Assembly (NCBI RefSeq): GCF_011397635.1
Contig: NC_064759.1
Coordinates: 18,686,428 to 18,750,427 of the forward strand
Source: Epinephelus fuscoguttatus
Taxonomy: Eukaryota; Chordata; Actinopteri; Perciformes; Serranidae
Direction of reading: 5' to 3'
Length of the DNA: 64,000 bases
The translations under genes and the position numbers were made by a program. Every line of letters begins with the position of its first letter. Within the stretch, counting starts at the first letter, position 1. Positions 9,910 through 36,059 of the stretch are shown here, piece by piece. The notes under the pieces are model-generated. The model was not told the origin of the DNA, searched no databases, and saw only the letters and a program-made list of their open reading frames with translations.

Positions 9910-12900
9910 TCATTTTCCCCCAGAGTCCTCTGACAGTCCGTATTTGTGCTCCAGCACATCAACCGTAGAAGAAAGGGCACTGAAAAAAAACAGCGTTACA
10001 GTTCTTGTTTAATGTACAGAGTGTCTTTCAGGGTAAATGTGAGAGCACCAAGCAGCAACCTCTGGGGCTGTAAATGAAGCTAAAGTGCCAAAATATGCAG
10101 TTCCTCTAATGACCACTAGAGGCTGGCTCTGAAACGAGTCAACCCCTACAGACCCCCACGTTAAAAAGCCAACTTTAAAGCAGAAATTAACACGTTTACA
10201 GCCTGGTACAATAAAAGGATTTTTGTCTCTATAGCCAATTTTCCCGTTCATGACAACTGTACAGGGGCTGAATTTTTATATTACACTGCTGTTTGAATTT
10301 ACAGTTATGCATATTAAAGATGTGGCTGCTTTGAGTGACAGGTGGGTGCCATTTGTTGCCAAATCCCTGTCATGGTGACGGACGTTGGTTCATTCACGTT
10401 AAGTTAAATCTTTGGGTTGCCTAATAAAGTCTTGTTCAGTGTTTGGTTGTAATAAAAGACCTTTTAAAAGGAGTCGGATTTTCAGTTTTTCAGGCAAGTA
10501 CATTTTGTTTTAAAGGTTTTAATCCTGTTTTTCGCTCATGCCGATTAGCATTATCACAGTTAACCATAGCTGTAAATGCACCGTGCTGACTAAGCTAGCA
10601 GCTAGCGCTAGGGTTTGGCCCATCCTCTTGTCCAAATATGGTCACTTCCGGCTCCAAAAACCCAAAATGGGGACGGCTAAAATGCTTTACTTGAACACTG
10701 CGTCCATTATTTTATATAGTCTATAAGACACAATGCAATAAACCTAATCAAGAAGATTTTAATCACTGTTGGTGCCCATTTGTGTCAAGAACCATGTTTT
10801 AGTCCACTAATTAATGCCAACACCCCTGATTACTTCTGTGTATTTACATATTCTGTCTGCACATTCTCTGACTTCAGATTGTTAATTAATTTCTGGGAGA
10901 TTCATAATCACAGCAGGTGGTGCAGGAGGCTCATCCTCCCAGTGGTGGAGCACATTGTGATGATGTTGCGTCAGTAGAAAGCACAGCAGCAGCAGGAAAC
11001 AAAAAGCACTGTCAGGTGTTTGATGCAGGTGGATCTTTCTAGGAAATCAGCTCATGCTTTTTCTTTGGTGTGTACGTTCCCTTCTCTCTGACTTGGTTAG
11101 TAAGCAGGAAACCTGACGGTACAATCACATTATACTTCAGTCTTGCATATATTCACTCTGTCTCCAATTCACTTCATTTAAAGCCTGTACGACTGCTGAG
11201 TTTGAGGGTACGTTTCCTCTTCAACTTTGCCTGCAGAAAACAAACTTAAATTCCCAAATCATATTTCTGCCAATATATCCCCGAAATCCTACACACTGGA
11301 CCTTCAAACTTCACAAAGAGACATTAAAATGTTTTTTGTGTTTTTTTTTGCTGTTTCATGACCACCCAAAAATCTATTTCAATATTTTCCACCTGTAACC
11401 ATCCTCCACGCTCAAACTAACTGTATTCAGTTTGCATACTGTCTGCTTTGAGTGAACACACTGCATGCTAAAAGCCTGCTTAGTATGTAGGAAGGATTTT
11501 GGGACATGCAAATATGTTTGGACACGCACAAGTCATTATTCTAACAGTGATGTAGCTTTGCACATATGACAAACTGCAGCATCAGTTTCATACAGCGTTT
11601 ACAGATTGCTCTGATCAATATTTATTTATAATTGCAATCTGATCCATCACATCCTCACAGCTATTTTGTTGCATGAAAGTATAATGTGACCTTTAATCGT
11701 GGTAATATATTTGTGTACATGTGTACAGTGATAAATAGTGAAGAGGCTAAAATTATATCAATGAAAAAATGGGTAGTCACTTGAATGCTAAAGTAATTGC
11801 TCAGTGCAGTAGGAGAGTGCTCAGCAGAGTAAAAAAAAAAGGCACATGTAACTGCACAAAGTGAAAGGTAACTGGGTCCCAGTATGAACTCACCAGCCGG
11901 GTCTGATGATGCGGTATTTGCCGAGCACTGATAGGTCGACCACTGTTGATCCGAGGCGGCTGTTGTCTCCAATCGGTCCGCCGTCCACCACCACTGCTAG
12001 GTTTGGCCAGAGCTCCTGAAACTCCTTCAGAGGCAGAAACACAGCAGCGTTTAAGATTAAAAAACATTTTGTAAACTCACATGACGTAGAGATAAAACAC
12101 AGAGAGACACCGTTCCAACGCTGTGGGAAACATACTGAATGAAATTTGAAAACATAGTGGATGTGAGACTGTAAAAAGATCTTTCAAGTTGTAGTGTACC
12201 TTCTTCCACTTACATGAACCGCCACGGTGCTGGTGTGTGAGCTGACGTTGGCGCTGGTAAGTGCGAGTGGTTCAGCACACATTTGGCAGAGGCGTCTCAT
12301 GAAGTCATGGTCTGGGATACGTACGCCTACAAGCTGAGCAGCACATGGACGTGTAAACAACACACGACTGACATTCATTAATAAGCCAGTTTTATTTTCA
12401 GTAACATCAGGTTGAAAGTTGCTGACTTACTGGAGTGAAGGGGTTCAGGTCTGTGTTCAGCACTTCAGATCTCTCAAACACCAGAGTGACGGGACCAGGC
12501 AGCAGGTCAGCCAACAGCGCCTCCTTCACCTTCACCTTACAGTACCTGTTCATGGAGACAAGTTGATCATCTGTTCATCACCTGCTTTGTGAAAGGATGA
12601 ACATTTTCAGAGCGTGCATATTTACACTAAAAGAAAGGGGGACATTTAGAGGGGTTTCTATTTATAGGATATTATGCAGTGGTTTTACTATCTAGTCCAT
12701 TTGTGATCAGATTGTGATCCCGCTCTAAAGAGATGAATATTCAGTATCTTTGATGGTTTTTAGCCTGTTTTTCATTAGCCAAAAGTAGCATTAGCATTAT
12801 CACAGTTACCTGTAGCTGTAAATGCAACATGCTAACTGTGCTCATAGCTACAGGGTTAGCTCCACCCTCTCGTCTTCTGGCTCCAACAAGTGACTAAAAG

Positions 12901-15900
12901 AACGAGATTTTGGATACAAGTGGCCAAAATGAATTTCCTGGACTCAGCCTTAGAGATGGGGTGAGGAGCTCAGACATCTGGAGGGAGCTCAGAGTAGAGC
13001 CGCTGCTCCTTCGTGTCAAAATGGGTCAGTCGAGGTGGTTCGGGCATCTGATCAGGATGCCACCTGGGCGCCTCCCGATATGGGTGATCCAGGCACAGAA
13101 ACCTGGCTGAGACACGACCCGGCCCCGTATAAGCAGATGAAAATGGACGGATTGACAGCTCAAAAAATTCAAGATGGCGCTGACCAAAATGCCAAACTTG
13201 ATGTGCAAGATATAACTGCAGTTGGAGCAACTACGTGACCCGCCTACATCAGTCCACGGTCACCCCCCTTTGCCCCTTGGTCTATCACTACTACGTGGCA
13301 TTGTAGCTGGGCACTAATAACTGTTGTGTTGGTGGGTTTGTCTTGTGCTGGTGGTGGGTGTGGTTTGCAGGGGTGTGTCGTGTAGGCTCCAAACAAAATG
13401 TGGCCACAGCGACCTCAAACTTGAGGCTTCAAAACGTGGGTGACATCATGATAGCTACATCCATTATTGTATACAGTCTACAGTGATGTTATACATTTCA
13501 GGATGTTGTCATTTAATAGTCTGCCTCATCGCCTCTCTATTAATTTTGTGATTAACTTACAAATGCCTGAATTTAAGACATGTTCACTGAGCTAATGAAA
13601 TAATGAATGCTGTGGTATTTCTGTGACAGCAGGTGTGACTGTCACTCAGGATGTAAAAATGTGTCTTGTTGGTGCACAGACGATGTCTCTGCCTCTCTAC
13701 ATGTGACTCATCTGTGGATGACTAACACTTGTGTGCTGTATGGAAGGTCTGCAAAGAAACCACCTCCTGAAGGACCGACGCCGACAGTTACCACTGATAT
13801 TTTAAATTACAAAAAAACCTGCACTCAAACTGTGTGAAATATCAGCCTGTCACGTTCACTGTTCACCATCCATCAGGCCCAGGTCAAAGTCATCCTCTCA
13901 TGCTGGAGGTAACACTGAAGACACCCGCTCACACACTTACTTGTAGATATCCTGGATTTCTCCCACACTGATGGCCAGCGGTTTGTGTCCATTTCGTTCT
14001 TTGATTTCATAGATTTTTTTGACGGCTTCAGAGTTCTGGGCCAGACACGCCAGGCCATAGATGGTGTCTGTGGGCACGGCGACCACATGACCCTCCCTCA
14101 GAGCCTTCACCGTGCAACTCAGGATTTCAGCACCATCTGCAGTTCAGAAACAAGGAGGGTCAATGGAGGCATCACAAGCCATTAGAAACACATGATGACA
14201 AACGTAACAAAATTTTACGCTGGTTTAAACCATACTACACTGAGCAGGTCAGTTTTATATCGGAAACTGATTTTGGTGTATTTAAGGGCTGAAAGACAGA
14301 AACTTGCAGAGGAGGTGGGTCATAAATTGCACGTCTTCCAATTATTTCATATGTGAATCTTATCCTTATCAAACATGCTCAAAGTTTGGATTATGTTGCA
14401 GGTGCCGATACTTTTTACTGAATGTCGAAAATCCAGTTTATCTCATTTTTATCCTTAGGGCAATTTAAATTTTTAATTTCACCCTCTCTCACTTTCAGCT
14501 GTCCCCATTTCAGTTCATTCATTTATTTCCTTAAATTTTAATTCTTTATGTTTTCTAAGAGTTTATCATTTTACTATTCTGATGTTTTATCATTTTGTCA
14601 TTCGTACTTTCTATTGACATTTTTATCAAAGTTTTTAAATGTGTCCTGGGTGACTGGGATTTTTTTTTGAATTTGTAGTTTCTTGTTTTTAAATATTTTT
14701 TATTTATTTTTATTTATTTATATTTATTTATTTTTTTCATTTATTTATTCTTTCCTACACAGAAAAACAGTTACAGAACTGAGTCAAACACTGCTATTTA
14801 GTTGCATTGTGGGGAGTGTAGTACTTTGGATCTTAACCCATACTAGGGATTTAATTCAATTTATTTTACTTAAAGGGACAACACACATTAATCAACATTT
14901 CTCTGTAATGTGCCAGTGTTTGCCAGCTGGCTAATTTTCAACTGCAGTCATTTGGCAAGATGTTTTAAAAGCTATAAAAGTCAAGATCTCTCAGCCTCGG
15001 CTGCATCAAGTTGACTTTTCTTAGAAAAATCTGTTTTTTTTGTGAGTCCCCTAAATGTATTCTAGTAATGACTTGAAGTCTAATTGAAGTAAAAAAACAT
15101 TACATTAAAACAGTACTTTTCACTTTTTATGTTACTCCATACATCTAGTCCACTGCAGTATTTCTATTAACTGTATTTAAAATCCGTATTTAATTACCTC
15201 TGATTATTTGAGTATATTGGCAGAAAAAGAAATGTAATTTGTCACAAAAAGAGCTTGTGTTTGCATCTTTAAGATACATTAGCTGCCATGTCATTTTATT
15301 CACAAATTAGACAGATTTATATCTCCAGTTGTAAACTTCTCTTAATGTATTTTGTACTGTATCATACTCTGCTGTAATGGTACTGTTTGTGTCTTTTGCA
15401 CTCATAATTGGTTGCTTGTGAAGTTCAAGATCTTACTACTTACTATTACTAAATGCCCAGTCTTATTGTCATCTGAAAGAAGTGGTGCATTACTGTCACT
15501 TAGTCTCACACAGCCAGACCAGTATTTCGTATTTTAATTTGACACATTTCGTGACCAAGTATTTGTAATTTCTAACAACATATTTTATGGTGTATTTTTG
15601 CCCATCTCTGTCCACTGTGTTTCAAAGAGAACTGTGCACCCCCCTCTACAACACAGATCTCATAACTGTGGTAAGCAGCATACTGGTTAAGAATAAGCGT
15701 TACATGCATAACATATAAAACATAGCTATTGTTTCTACTGTTCAGCTGAAACAGCTACTTTTAAAAAAAAAATGATGCTTACACATTAGTGCATCTGTGA
15801 GTGATGTAAAACTCTGTAATGAACAGTTACTTTCACTAATTACAAATCTGTAAGTCCTCAAGTGTGTTTGAATGGTTTTCGCAGCTTTCTTATTTATTTT

Positions 15901-16868
15901 GAGTTAAAATGGTCTTAATTCATTGTTTAGTTTCATTTCCAAATACTAAAATTAGGCTACATGTTTAGACTGGCTAAACTTGGAATGTGAAACTCTGCTT
16001 GAATGATCATCAAATTGAATAGTTTTTATGATTATTATTGTTATTATTCTTAAAGTAGATACCAAATGGTGCATTTTCCCAGTAAAGGGAAAATTCAGAG
16101 TCACTGTTATCAGCAATATATCTGGATACATCTTTTTGGTTAGTGTAGGGACACTGCTGAATGCAACAGTGTTTCTGGACACAAAATGAACAGTCAACAC
16201 ATCTGTATTTTTAATGTCAAAAAAAAAAAAAGAAAAAAAAAGAGAATGACAGGATAACATCCATGTATGGTTACTGAAGAAACTTCCCTCACATTATTGG
16301 TAAGGAGATATTTGGGAGACTCCAAATATTCTTCCAATTCAATTTATGAGCAAATCTAAACTAACAGGGTACAGCAGCTGGGGTGCTAATAACTACTAAA
16401 ATAAAATACTACTAAAATAATGACCATATGTACGGGTTACTATTTCTTAAGGTAGTAGTCAAGTATTTAATGTAACTTTCCTAAACATCTGGACTATGAC
16501 GTGAACTCTGTGTCTGAGGTCTGGGCAGGTCCATGACATGCACGACTGGACAATCAGGTTTCTGATGTAACGTGCTGCAATGTTTACGCCGCAAGCACAA
16601 CCTGTTAATCTTTCTTCAGTATCTAAAATCTATCAGGGTCAGACACCAGCACTTTAAAAGGACGCACGTGCACTGTTGCTGTGTGTGAGAGCTAACCTGT
16701 GTGGCCCTCCTGACGAACACTCGGCCCATTGGAGGTCGGCGCTAACAGATGCAGCACTTTGGTCTTCAGCTCTTTACACATGTCTGCTCCGGGTGAACGA
16801 GCCGCGGCTGAGCTGTGAGCGCCTCTGGGTTTCAGTAACTCAGCAGCGATATGACGAACACACTTCAT
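9910..16868 (-). CDS. yrdc: YRDC, threonylcarbamoyl-AMP synthase
   Basis: YRDC makes threonylcarbamoyl-AMP from threonine, bicarbonate and ATP for the t6A modification at tRNA position 37. Six exons join without a frame break: 16697-16868, 13941-14136, 12431-12545, 12214-12333, 11894-12024, 9910-9979, giving 267 residues (human about 279). The SUA5/YciO/YrdC domain shows VVAVPTDTIYGLACLAQ, HKPLAISVG, DLLPGPVTLVFERS, NPFTPLVGVRIPDH, LALTSANVSS and GSTVVDLS. The start at 16868 was preferred over the in-frame ATG at 16781 because the extra 29 residues are basic and Arg/Ala/Ser-rich, like a mitochondrial targeting peptide, and bring the length near human. An in-frame TAG lies upstream. The C-terminus CALSSTVDVLEHKYGL matches the human end. 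Confidence 0.95.
10546..10730. repeat. Dispersed repeat copy A in YRDC intron
   Basis: It shares 'tagcattatcacagtta', 'tagctgtaaatgca' and a trailing 'ggctccaa' block with the stretch at 12784-12905. Both copies lie in YRDC introns in the same orientation. The family is not identified. Confidence 0.45.
11240..11310. repeat. End fragment of the AGGTC(C/T)AGTGTG MITE family
   Basis: The text 'atttctgccaatatatcccc' and 'aaatcctacacactggacct' matches the right end of the MITE at 25806-26931 and its extra end at 27080-27140. Only an end is recognisable here. Confidence 0.45.
12784..12905. repeat. Dispersed repeat copy B in YRDC intron
   Basis: Second copy of the repeat at 10546-10730, with 'tagcattatcacagttacc' and 'tagctgtaaatgcaacatgc'. 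It immediately precedes a LINE fragment, so it might be part of the same insertion. Confidence 0.4.
12915..13110 (+). pseudogene. Non-LTR retrotransposon fragment (C-terminal protein end)
   Basis: The plus frame contains LSLRDGVRSSDIWRELRVEP and RWFGHLIRMPPGRLP, which I recognise as the extreme C-terminal region of a family of LINE reverse-transcriptase proteins common in fish. The reading frame ends soon after and nothing upstream encodes the catalytic domain. It is a dead 5'-truncated insertion in a YRDC intron. Confidence 0.65.
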
Positions 16869-18074
16869 ATAATCAAAGATACAGCGGCGGAGGTCTAATT
16901 TCAGCCGGGGAGCATGTTGTCGCCTGATGAGATAACAGGCGGCTTCCGGGTTACGCCCCCAAACAATGACGCGGACTTTCTTAAAGGGCCAGCAGCACGT
17001 TGTTTCAGATCTCCGGTGTAAATAAAGTTTGGACTTCTGATTGTGTGATAGCTGTTTTAAATTAAATTACTGAATTGATGTTATTGAACAAAAATATAAA
17101 ATTAAATTAAATTATATTAAATTAAATTAAATATTTTGTAGAGTTGATGGTATAAAACATTGCTTTGCAACATTGCAAGAGCTGTGTCAAATAACTATTT
17201 TTAGAAAATTATAGGCTGCTAGTTGGAATATTTTTGTGTTTTTTTAATGTCTGCAGTTCATAACAAAGCGATTTACTATTTTTGTTATCACCTCACTACA
17301 ATCTCATATCCCAAAAAGTGCCGTCAAAATGGAACCCCCTTTTAAAGATACCAAAAATTAAACTTAACGTTGCATTCAAACAATCAACTCCACCACCCCG
17401 TTGAACTCTTAAATATATTTCAGTTGTGCAACATAATTGTCTGTTTGATTTGAACATTTTTGCTATGGGGGGGACGATCTCTTTGGCATAACCTTCATTC
17501 ATCTCTACAATCATCATCTATATTATCATTCATCAAGAAACTTCTGCAAAGACCCATAATACTTCATTGATTTATTAGTAATTTGCTTGTGTTTTTTTGT
17601 AAATTGTACATCTTAAACAATTTTATCGTACTTTTTAATCTGGAACTTTTATTAAATTATGCAATCTTCGTTTATATCCTCTTCTTTTTATGTATGATTG
17701 ATGTTATTTAATAGGGGGGCATCTTTATAAGCCATTTGGCTTCTAACCTCTCCTGCGCAAGTTTTTAATTTCTTTTTCCTGTATTTTCTATACATGTATG
17801 TGCAAGTAAATGTAACTAAACTAGACTAAACTAAACTCAATAAAATAAAATAAGAAAACATCCTGGGCTGGGGTTGTTTGCAGCTCAAATGTTATTGTAT
17901 GCAACTTACTTCTTCAAACTCTCATATCTTTTTTTAAATTCAAGTTGCCTGCCTGCTTGGCCTCCTCATCACTCATTAATTAGGGAAATTATAATCACCT
18001 GTGAGCACCTGCCTAAAACACAGAGCTCACACACACAATGCAAAGTTTACCAGACAAATGATAAGTCTCTTGTC
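16869..18074. promoter_or_regulatory. Divergent promoter region, YRDC and C1orf122-like gene
   Basis: YRDC (minus) and the C1orf122-like gene (plus) are head to head, as in human. The first part of the interval, around 16900-17000, is relatively GC-rich, with 'gttacgcccccaaacaatga'. The rest is A+T-rich. A shared bidirectional promoter is inferred from orientation; no core element was proved, and 5' UTR exons of either gene may lie here. Confidence 0.45.
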
Positions 18075-18523
18075 ATGGCTTCGGACACAGGTAACAACAC
18101 ACACACCTATCAGCTAACTCTTATATTATCAATATCTGTCTGAGTGTGTTTGTTAACAGTTACAGGTTGTACAGAGGAAACAGTGACCCTGTGCAACAAT
18201 GAGGACATGTCACTGGTGAAACAGGTCAGACACAATCTAAAGCTCAACTTCTGATCACTGTGTGCCCAAAAACTACTTCTGACATGTTTTATCATCCACA
18301 GAACCTGGAGACGGTTGGGGACAGACTGGTGAGCCTGTCTGAGAAGATCACCCTCTGCAACAGAATCCTGGACGACTTGAAGGCTCTCAGTGATGTTTTA
18401 GTGGTGAGCTGTCTTTTCTAATCTTGGATGTTTGTGACTTGCTGCACATTTTTTTAAAGTAAATTTTTGTTATGTTTGCAGAGAAAATCTCTTCGTGATG
18501 TGTCTCTACCGACACAGAAGTGA
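18075..18523 (+). CDS. Small coiled-coil protein, probable C1orf122 orthologue
   Basis: Four exons join in frame to 74 residues: 18075-18090, 18160-18224, 18302-18403 and 18482-18523. The start MASDT has an ATGG context, and every junction has canonical gt/ag and matching phase. The core NLETVGDRLVSLSEKITLCN and RILDDLKALSDVLV looks like a short amphipathic helix. Aligned to human C1orf122 as I remember it, the pattern L-x-x-V-x-x-R-x-x-x-L-x-x-x-I-x-x-C-x-x-x-L-x-x-L is shared. The position between YRDC (head to head) and MTF1 (tail to tail) is the human C1orf122 position. The function is unknown. The fish protein lacks the long Gly/Pro-rich ends of the human one, and an upstream start has not been excluded. 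Confidence 0.65.
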
Positions 18524-18571
18524 CCAGAAGTGGAGCAGTCTTTTTGTTTTCTTTTCTATTTTATGTAATGA

Positions 18572-18577
18572 AATAAA
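18572..18577 (+). terminator. Polyadenylation signal of the C1orf122-like gene
   Basis: AATAAA lies 48 bases after the stop codon. It is the first such signal downstream and gives a very short 3' UTR. Confidence 0.7.
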
Positions 18578-18662
18578 CCCAAGTTAATATCTACTGTCGG
18601 TTTGAACTGTACAGGATAAAGAAAGTGGGGAGAAACAAAGGTATCAGTGACAAGGATAAGGT

Positions 18663-21600
18663 TTTATTAGTATTATATTGCTCTCAATTCCAAAATGTAT
18701 TTATCATTACTTTATACGAAACAAGCATAAGCAAACATTTTCACATTATACATTCTTTTTAAAAAATACAAATCCTCAACAGTTCCTCACTCTTTGGGTG
18801 TCAAGACATTCCTCTGGAAGCAGATGGTTTCCTTTTTTTGCAATTTAAATATTGCCCAATTTGGATCTCAATCTCCAAAAACTTTCTGCTCAAACAATCT
18901 GCTTCCAAACAAACGTCTCCATCAGTGATAAGCTGACGTTACCTTTCCAGGTAAACTCCAGAAACCAAACCTGGGTCACAAACCATAAACCACCCCTCTG
19001 CTTATTAATAAAACAAATGTCTGCAGCTCCAAGTTTGACTTTTATTGGGTGAAAATGAGCCAACCAATTATCCACATGTCAAATTTAAATATGTGAAAGG
19101 CTGAGATGATTACATAAAGTGGAGTGAGCCCCAAATGAACAGTTTATGCATAAAGTGGAAAAAACAAAAAGCTGCATACACTTGACCAAAAAAACAATTC
19201 TTAAAACAGAATCATTCATTCACTAATTACTCCTTCAAACAAATCCAGTTGGGGTTAAAACAGCATGTGAAGGGATCAGTGTGGTGCAACATTCAGGGGA
19301 ACAGTACTTGGACACACGACAAGTCCAGAATTACACCACGCAAACTATGAAATGTGAGATACTGGAGTTCTTCTCATGAGGTTGGGGCAGAATATAATTT
19401 AATGAAGAGGTGAATAAATAACCTTTTTGTCTTGTGAATGCCTCATGTAAAATTGCATAGTTGTGTTCGTTGACTGTATGCATGTATGAGAATGTATCGA
19501 TGGTATGAGACTCCTGGCAGTAATTTCACCGAGCCTTAACTGGGAAATGGCGAGTAAATAAGTAGAGACACTTTTGATATCTTTAAACTGCATACATGGA
19601 ATGGTTCGGAGCACGAAATGTGCCTGGAGCTTTTCACATATCTAACTGCCTTCTTGGTACCTGTGAATCGAGGGAAAGCTCCACTCCTAATTTTTGGCAA
19701 AAAGGAAACACACAAAATAAAAAACCCAGACAAGAGTTATGTGACACGCACGCCAGTATGGTTTGCTCCCACGACCTCGATCTATAAAGTCGAATCACTT
19801 GTATCCGTCACGCTGCATATACGTTAACGGCTTTCCAAACCGACAGCTGGAAAACAGATTCTAGTGAAACCGTTTCTGTCTCGATGCTTTTGCCTAATTG
19901 TGATCTGCTGCTGTGAGTGATAGAGACTCGGTGAAGATGTCGATGGCAAGTCTGTGAAGCAGAGACTGTCAAGGCAAGGAGGCTCGTAGAACAGTTATGT
20001 TGTAAGGCCAAGTAGCTCTACGCTCTAGCATACAGGGCATAATGCCGTCGTTCTGTCATCATTGCATTGTGTCCCGTTGTGTGAAACAATACTGTTAAAT
20101 TATACTCCGAGCAGGAGGCTATGTGTTACATATATCTTGTTACTATGGGGACTGTACAAAAGCCCAGCTGCTTCGACTACTCAACTAAACACAGCAAAAA
20201 TTCCTCTGCATAAATGTGACTGGAGGGAGGGGGGAGAATGCAAGGATAGAAGGCTATACATTAGCTCCAAACTCTGAGAGTTAGTAATTCAAAAGTCTAT
20301 ACAAAAATACAAATTCTAGAATAATCTACAAGTTTTCTCAAAGATGTTTACACTAAAATGTACTGTATTTACACTGTCACCAGGACACCATCTTTTTAAA
20401 TGCTACTTTACAGCAGTTGTATACAAAAAAGTTTGTAGTGGTGCTGCACATCAGGTTACTCACTTTACAAGTTAGTGTGCAATAAACAGGGAAGAATGCA
20501 GCAAAACTTAGGGCTACTGCAAAGTCGGGGCATCTGATGAGAGAAAAACAACTTAAGTTTGAGTTACAAATTAAGGGAACCAGGATCAGTTATGACTTGA
20601 TGCATCCCTGAGAGGGTCACAACCCTTTAAAACATGGGATGTTGACAGTAGTTCCTTACTGTTTCTTTGTGGACTTTTTTTTTTTGCAAACAAGCACATC
20701 CTCCAGGATAATTTGTTTCCCTGTGCAGTCGACTATAGGTGCCTCTTTTCTCAAGCAATACCCATTATGTTCTTTAAAAAAAAAAAAGCAATTCAGTAAC
20801 ATAAAAACAGCACAACGTAAAAATACAACAAGTGATCGGAATAAATTAATAGAATTTTCTGCTATTTTGAAGATAATATTATTACCAGTATCAAGAAAGA
20901 ATCAGGCATTTAAATAAATTAACATGTACAATTTTAAATTAGTTTAAGTTATAGGCAACTTATTGATGTATTAATTTCACTTAAAGACAAGCAAATCGGA
21001 TCACAGGTTCTTTTCTCGATTAGTAGATTACTGTCAAAAGAAGTAAAAGAAAAATCACATTTTCTGGACTACGCTAGTCTTCCTAGAAAACAAAAAACAC
21101 TTTATATAGCATGACAGCCATATAAGGGGGCTATGTGGCCGACCCCTTTGAATTCCTACTGGGAGCAATGCTTGTCAAAATTAAATTCCTCTAATATACA
21201 GTGCATTCTGGTCAGTTGCATACCAGCTTTAAGCATTTGTTAGGAACTGTAGTACAGTACAAGGATATACAGACAAGTTTTGTTTTCCTGCTCAGGCGTT
21301 TGACCTTCAAGCCAGGAAAAAGGAACTCTTAAGTTATCAGTGCTTGGACGACACTCATTTGTTTCATTCAATTGATTCAGAGTGGAAATTGAGGGTTATT
21401 ATATACAGTTTGATTATGCTCATGACAAAAGGATCTACTGCCTTTTCCCTGCATTCATTAGCAGTGACTTTGCTAAATCTCAATAAGCAAACTAATCCTG
21501 CTTTTAAAAACTCAACTACTGCAATGAGCCTCAACAGAAACATTATCCATAGTTTGTGTATATATATCTATATATATATATATATATATATATGTTGCAC

Positions 21601-21776
21601 AATGCCATACAGAACAGAATGCACTGCAGGTACAGGGGGTTCGATGCACAGACTATATAGGGAGAAAGAAGAGGCGTCGCTGTGGAGAATGACTCGAGAT
21701 GTGGGTGGAATTGATGCCTGTGCATGAGTGGGTGCAACAGACGAACACATGGTGCCAGATTCAGAAGGCAGCTCTT
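18663..21776 (-). other. mtf1: MTF1 3' UTR (inferred) with polyA signal at its end
   Basis: There is no coding sequence on either strand between the MTF1 stop and the C1orf122-like polyA site. A minus-strand AATAAA (tttatt on plus, 18663-18668) near the far end would give a 3.1-kb 3' UTR. The stretch is A+T-rich and contains a TA microsatellite. Its extent rests on the signal position, not on transcript evidence. Confidence 0.5.
21557..21593. repeat. (TA)n microsatellite in the MTF1 3' UTR
   Basis: About 18 nearly perfect TA units, with a single 'tcta' interruption near the left end. Confidence 0.9.
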
Positions 21777-34734
<12,958 letters not shown>

Positions 34735-34782
34735 GGTCCCTGGTGCCTCTCCGTCCTTGGCAAGGAGGACTGCACACTCACA
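34735..34782 (-). other. mtf1: MTF1 5' UTR part of the first coding exon
   Basis: A 'ggtttcag' acceptor lies at 34783-34784 on the minus strand, 48 bases before the start codon. An alternative 'gtgcag' acceptor is slightly closer. This implies at least one upstream non-coding exon. Confidence 0.45.
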
Positions 34783-36059
34783 CTGAAACCGTTACAGCCT
34801 GTGATAAGAATTCAATAATTTATTACTATGAGGGGTGTAACAATACATCAATCTGGATACAAATTTACAATGCCACAGTAAATATTGCACTTCCTTTTGC
34901 AATCTTCTACTGTATGCATTCTGTCACCAGCCGGTTTGACGTGTACTCATTTTCTTAGACTTATTTTCAAATATGGAGAATAGCTTTGTAATGGTCTATC
35001 TTATTTATTTTATGCACACACGTCGATACATATCATCATCTTTAAGACACCCCTTTAATATGACATTCCAATGGCACATCTGTGTCCCCATTTTCTTCCA
35101 ACCACACCTCCTTTCTAAACATTTAAATAGTGCTATCGCAACCTATGGTCAGACAGACGATGGCAAGCAGCCAAGAGAAAGACAAGGGTATTTACTGATC
35201 GTCTCGTATCGATTGCAGCCCCCTGAATTGACTCAAATCAAAACTGCATCGTGGCGGACTTTGTGATAAACAAATATTGTATAACTGTCTCAAGTTTTGA
35301 TACACTATGGTTTCATAATGAAACTTGTGATTACACCCCTGTAAATTAGACAATTCAAAAGAGCTGTACAAAAGACATAAAAGGCATTAGGACAAAACAG
35401 TGAGAGAAACTAAACACACACATGAGGGTTTAAAAAGAGTGAAACAGAAAATATAAAATGAAAGATTAACAGGAGAATAAAAATGACAGTGCAATTAAGA
35501 GTAAAGTGTAGGATATAAATAAATAGCATGTAAGTTCAATTCAATAAAAGGCAGTGCCAAACAGACAGGTCTAAATTTAAAAATAACTACTAAGTTGGTG
35601 CAGACCTCACATTTACTGTCTGTACCAGATATGTGATATTAAGAAAGCCTGAATGTTGCTTTGTCATGTACAGTAAGCAAACCTGCCCCAAATGATTTGA
35701 GAAGGTTGGACAGTCCCTAACATAGCAGGAGATCTAGTTGTAGCACTGGCCCAGATGAGCAACCTTACATTCACAATACAGAGCCATATTGCCTTGTTAA
35801 AAGAGCTCAGCTACAGGAAATGGTTATTAAAACACCTCATGAGAGCTCTGCATCTTGTGGGCCTGTTCCAATAGAAATGATTTCCAGCACCAGCTCACGT
35901 ACTGCATGTGTGCCATGTCTGGATCATGGCTTTGATTACACAAAATGCCAATGTAAATACGTCCGTGTGTCCAACTTATTTTTAGTATTTAAAGTATTAA
36001 TATTACAGTATTGAAAACCGGATTGCTCTATAGTAAAGCAAGAGGCCAACAGCACACAT

